Shown here piece after piece: positions 21,310-23,717 of a stretch of DNA of 23,717 bases. Position numbers and translations under genes: made by a program. This DNA comes from JBBDWK01 sp040902885 (GTDB lineage Bacteria; Acidobacteriota; Terriglobia; Bryobacterales; Bryobacteraceae). Below the pieces are notes generated by a model. That model ran no database searches, was not told the origin of the DNA, and saw only the letters and a list, made by a program, of their open reading frames with translations. The DNA lies in contig JBBDWK010000064.1 in assembly GCA_040902885.1 (NCBI GenBank), forward strand, positions 1 to 23,717. Direction: 5' to 3'. Numbering within the stretch: the first letter of the stretch is position 1; the number at the start of each line of letters is the position of its first letter.

Positions 21310-23630
21310 TGTGATCTCCTCCCCTGAAACGGTGTGCTGTTAACGATCCCCAGAATCATCGACGAGAAGCGGTAGTCATTCGTCCGGGCCTCGCGGACGA
21401 CCTTGCGGACCGCGGGAGAGTCGTAATACTCGACGCCCCTGCCTAGCGCGTACGTGAGAAGTTTCTCGGTGAAGGTTGAGGCAAAGAGCTCCGGGCGGCT
21501 GAGCAGCGCCTGCTGGAGTCCGGATACGCCCTCGAACTTGCTGCCATCGGGAAGACTTCCGGAAGCGTCGATGCGCACGCCATCCTCCACAGCTCGCCAG
21601 CGGCCCACGGCATCGTAGTTCTCCATGGCGAAGCCGATTGGATCCATCAACCGATGGCAGCCGGAACAGGCTGGATTGTCGCGGTGCTCGGCCAGGCGCT
21701 CCCTGATGGAGACCGTCTTCCCTATCCCGGCGTTCTCTCTGAGAGCCGGCACTACGGCGGGCGGCGGCGGCGGTGGAACTCCGAGCAGATTGTCGAGTAC
21801 CCACTTGCCGCGGATCACGGGCGAGGTCCGGGTGGCGTAGGAGGTCACAGTAAGAACGCTCCCCTGGCGCAGCAGCCCGCCGCGCACGCTGTCCCTTCCA
21901 AAGTCGATGCGCCGGAAGCGGCTGCCGTAGACATTGGGAATTCCGTAGTGTTTAGCCAAACGTCCGTTGACGAAGGTGTAGTTTGCCCGGAGCAGATCGA
22001 GAACGCTGCGATCCTCGCGCATGATGCTCTCGAAGAAGAGTTCGGTTTCCCGGCGGAAGGCTCGCCGCAGATTCTCGTCGAAGTCCGGGTACAGGCGCAT
22101 GTCCGGGGTCATCGATGCCAGATTGCGCAGGTAGAGCCATTGTTCCGCGAAGTTCGTCACTAAGGCGCGGGAACGGGAGTCGGCCAGCATGCGCCTGACT
22201 TGCCGTTCGAGCGCCTCCGGCGTTCTCAGTTCCTGCCGGACCGCCGCGTCCAGCAGTTCATCGTCGGGAATGCTGCTCCATAGGAAGAAGGACAGGCGCG
22301 ATGCCAGCTCCAGATCGCTGACGCGGTAGGCGGTCTTTGGCGCAACACCGGCGGGATCCTGCTCGACGCGGAAGAGAAATTCCGGGCTGACCAGCACGGC
22401 GCGGAGGGCCATTTCGATGCCGGTTTCAAATTCGCCATTCGTCCGCGCGTCTTTGTAAAACTGTAGCGGAACTCGCAGGTCTGCGTCCGTCACGGGCCGC
22501 CGATAGGCACGGCGCATCAGAGTGGTAAGGATGCGTTTGGCGCAGCCTTCCTCTTCGCCCGGGCTAGCGGGCTGGCACACGAAAATCCTCTGGCGGCTGG
22601 GCGTGTCTCCGGCTCCCTTGGCGTCGTAAGGACCGTTGACTGAAATTGAGTAGAGGGCCGGGTTGATGCGCGGATGCCGGTCCATGTTGAAGTGGGCCTG
22701 GTAGGGCTGACGCTCGGTTTCGAGCAGCGCGGATGGCATTTTTGGAAATGCGACGGCAATCAAGTGCGGTCCGGCTTTCACCGGGATGCGCACGCTGAGA
22801 TGTTTGTCCACCAGGGAATGATCGGCGCCCCGCTTGGGCGGCGTGACCGTGAACAGTTGCACCCGCTCGCCATCGAGCATCAGATCCACTTCCTGGGGTC
22901 CATATAGCCCCTCGACGTGCTCGTTGCGGTCCCTTGCGAGCCGGATCTGGAGATCGTAGCTGGCATCGAGCGGGAAGGTGTAGTTGACGGCTGCTCCGCC
23001 ACGCGTTCCGAGTGGAAGCCCGTCGAAGTGCTCCTCCTGGGTCAGGTCGGGCGGAAGCGTAACCGTGTCGCCGCCCGGAGCTCGGATCGGCGCTCCCACC
23101 GCCAGTCGGCTGATCTTCCGTGCCGCCGCAAGATATCGCTCCAATAACGTCGGGGAGAGATCTCCGACCGTAACATTGTCGAAGCCGTGGCTGGACTCAT
23201 CGCTTGGCAGCAGGGAGGAAACATCGACTTTCAGAGCCAGGAGGTCGCGGATGGCGTTCTGGTATTCGGTACGGCTCAACCGGCGAAATGTATCGGTCCG
23301 GCCGGGATCGGGCTTGGCGGCGGCCGCGCGGTCCAGGGAGGTTTCAAGCGAGGCGATCAGAGCGTCGTAGGTGCGCTCGTCCGGACGAGGCAATCCCACG
23401 GGGGGCATCTGGCGGGCTCGCAATTTCCGGACAACCTTCTCCCAGACTTGCGGATGCTCGCCGGCTCGTTCCGCGCTCATGGTATCGAGCGCAAGTCCGG
23501 CCGTTTTCACCTTGCTGTTGTGGCAGCCAACGCAGTATTGATCGAGCTGCTGAGAGCGGCACGGATCGATAGCTCCCGTCACAACGAGGATCGGCAACCA
23601 CCGGAGAATTGGAACCACGCAGCGCCTCAT
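21306..23630 (-). CDS. Exported di-heme cytochrome-like protein with DUF1587/1595/1592/1588/1585 domains
   Basis: The 774-residue protein has a signal peptide (about 1-27) followed by a c-type heme site CVGCH (33-37) in a planctomycete-type cytochrome domain. Order after that: DUF1587 (about 114-178, FRRLSRTEYQNAIRDLL), a carbohydrate-binding-like beta region (about 205-310), DUF1595 (about 351-420), DUF1592 (about 434-562), DUF1588 (about 568-676, with a second heme site CSGCH at 655-659 before RLMDPIGFAMENYD) and DUF1585 (about 690-765). Heme attachment places it outside the cytoplasm; redox or oxidoreductase function is inferred, and no reaction is known for the family. It is the first gene of the cytochrome-DUF1552-ankyrin operon. 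No strong ribosome-binding site precedes ATG 23630. Confidence 0.93.
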   Translation of the reverse strand: MRRCVVPILRWLPILVVTGAIDPCRSQQLDQYCVGCHNSKVKTAGLALDTMSAERAGEHPQVWEKVVRKLRARQMPPVGLPRPDERTYDALIASLETSLDRAAAAKPDPGRTDTFRRLSRTEYQNAIRDLLALKVDVSSLLPSDESSHGFDNVTVGDLSPTLLERYLAAARKISRLAVGAPIRAPGGDTVTLPPDLTQEEHFDGLPLGTRGGAAVNYTFPLDASYDLQIRLARDRNEHVEGLYGPQEVDLMLDGERVQLFTVTPPKRGADHSLVDKHLSVRIPVKAGPHLIAVAFPKMPSALLETERQPYQAHFNMDRHPRINPALYSISVNGPYDAKGAGDTPSRQRIFVCQPASPGEEEGCAKRILTTLMRRAYRRPVTDADLRVPLQFYKDARTNGEFETGIEMALRAVLVSPEFLFRVEQDPAGVAPKTAYRVSDLELASRLSFFLWSSIPDDELLDAAVRQELRTPEALERQVRRMLADSRSRALVTNFAEQWLYLRNLASMTPDMRLYPDFDENLRRAFRRETELFFESIMREDRSVLDLLRANYTFVNGRLAKHYGIPNVYGSRFRRIDFGRDSVRGGLLRQGSVLTVTSYATRTSPVIRGKWVLDNLLGVPPPPPPAVVPALRENAGIGKTVSIRERLAEHRDNPACSGCHRLMDPIGFAMENYDAVGRWRAVEDGVRIDASGSLPDGSKFEGVSGLQQALLSRPELFASTFTEKLLTYALGRGVEYYDSPAVRKVVREARTNDYRFSSMILGIVNSTPFQGRRSQ

Positions 23631-23650
23631 GATCCGGGCTTTCGGCGAAC

Positions 23651-23687
23651 TAAGGATAGTATATTAGTATTACTACGTTAAGTGTTT
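23651..23687. promoter_or_regulatory. AT-rich, palindrome-containing promoter region
   Basis: This is a short AT-rich island in GC-rich surroundings, upstream of the minus-strand cytochrome operon. It contains the palindrome TAGTATTACTA (23665-23675) and a second TAGTAT copy at 23658-23663. A TATACT-like -10 on the minus strand is visible, but no matching -35 at normal spacing. It may be the operator/promoter of the operon and of a divergent gene starting at 23688. Confidence 0.45.
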
Positions 23688-23717
23688 ATGGACCGCGACC
23701 CTTTTGAATTGCGTACC
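23688..23717 (+). CDS. Possible start of a divergent gene (cut by window end)
   Basis: ATG 23688 opens a frame of ten codons (MDRDPFELRT) that runs off the window. It lies immediately after the AT-rich promoter-like island and is divergent from the cytochrome operon. Only a weak ribosome-binding site is visible. Too little sequence is present to name a family. Confidence 0.3.
   Translation, partial: MDRDPFELRT

Overview
The gene content points to a high-GC, Gram-negative member of the Acidobacteriota, most likely the Solibacter/Bryobacter group. The indicators are a giant SBBP-repeat/carboxypeptidase-regulatory/NHL-type secreted protein, a DUF1592-DUF1552-ankyrin operon of the kind common in Acidobacteriota and Planctomycetota, a REP-like palindrome of the type abundant in these genomes, and several lineage-type hypothetical genes. 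This assignment rests on remembered family distributions, not on a search. No rRNA, tRNA, CRISPR array, insertion sequence or phage gene was recognised.

Left part (1-10281): a secreted multidomain protein of at least 2020 residues enters from outside the window (one seven-repeat SBBP propeller, seven Ig-like carboxypeptidase-regulatory domains, three NHL-like propellers). A 255-base gap with two strong inverted repeats and a possible leader peptide separates it from a dnaB replicative helicase. A secreted zinc metalloprotease follows, and then a 117-base gap filled by a REP-like element.

Middle (10282-15267): an RbsA-type two-domain ABC ATPase and an RbsC-type permease overlap by ATGA, with no substrate-binding protein in the window. 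They meet, tail to tail, a minus-strand pair of hypothetical genes (203 aa, and a 98-aa coiled coil). Divergently, only 29 bases away, lie a 92-aa hypothetical gene and a compact NDUFAF7/MidA-family methyltransferase, also joined by ATGA. Between this and the next operon sits a self-contained minus-strand unit: a near-consensus sigma-70 promoter, an 18-bp palindrome just downstream of its start, a 21-residue lysine/alanine-rich peptide, a hairpin and a strong terminator.

Right part (15268-23717): RlpA (cell-wall lytic transglycosylase), a sigma-54 activator without a sensory domain, and a GT4 glycosyltransferase whose TTG start overlaps the activator's stop codon suggest a cell-envelope or exopolysaccharide cluster. 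A minus-strand 118-aa hypothetical gene follows. Last is a tightly packed minus-strand operon: a di-heme DUF1587/1595/1592/1588/1585 cytochrome, a Tat-exported DUF1552 protein and an exported ankyrin-repeat protein. It is headed by an AT-rich palindromic promoter region at the right edge, where a divergent gene may begin.

The most interesting items are the lysine-rich micro-peptide unit, the three-gene cytochrome/DUF1552/ankyrin operon, the activator-glycosyltransferase coupling, the shortened methyltransferase core and the three cysteine-marked propeller modules of the giant protein.
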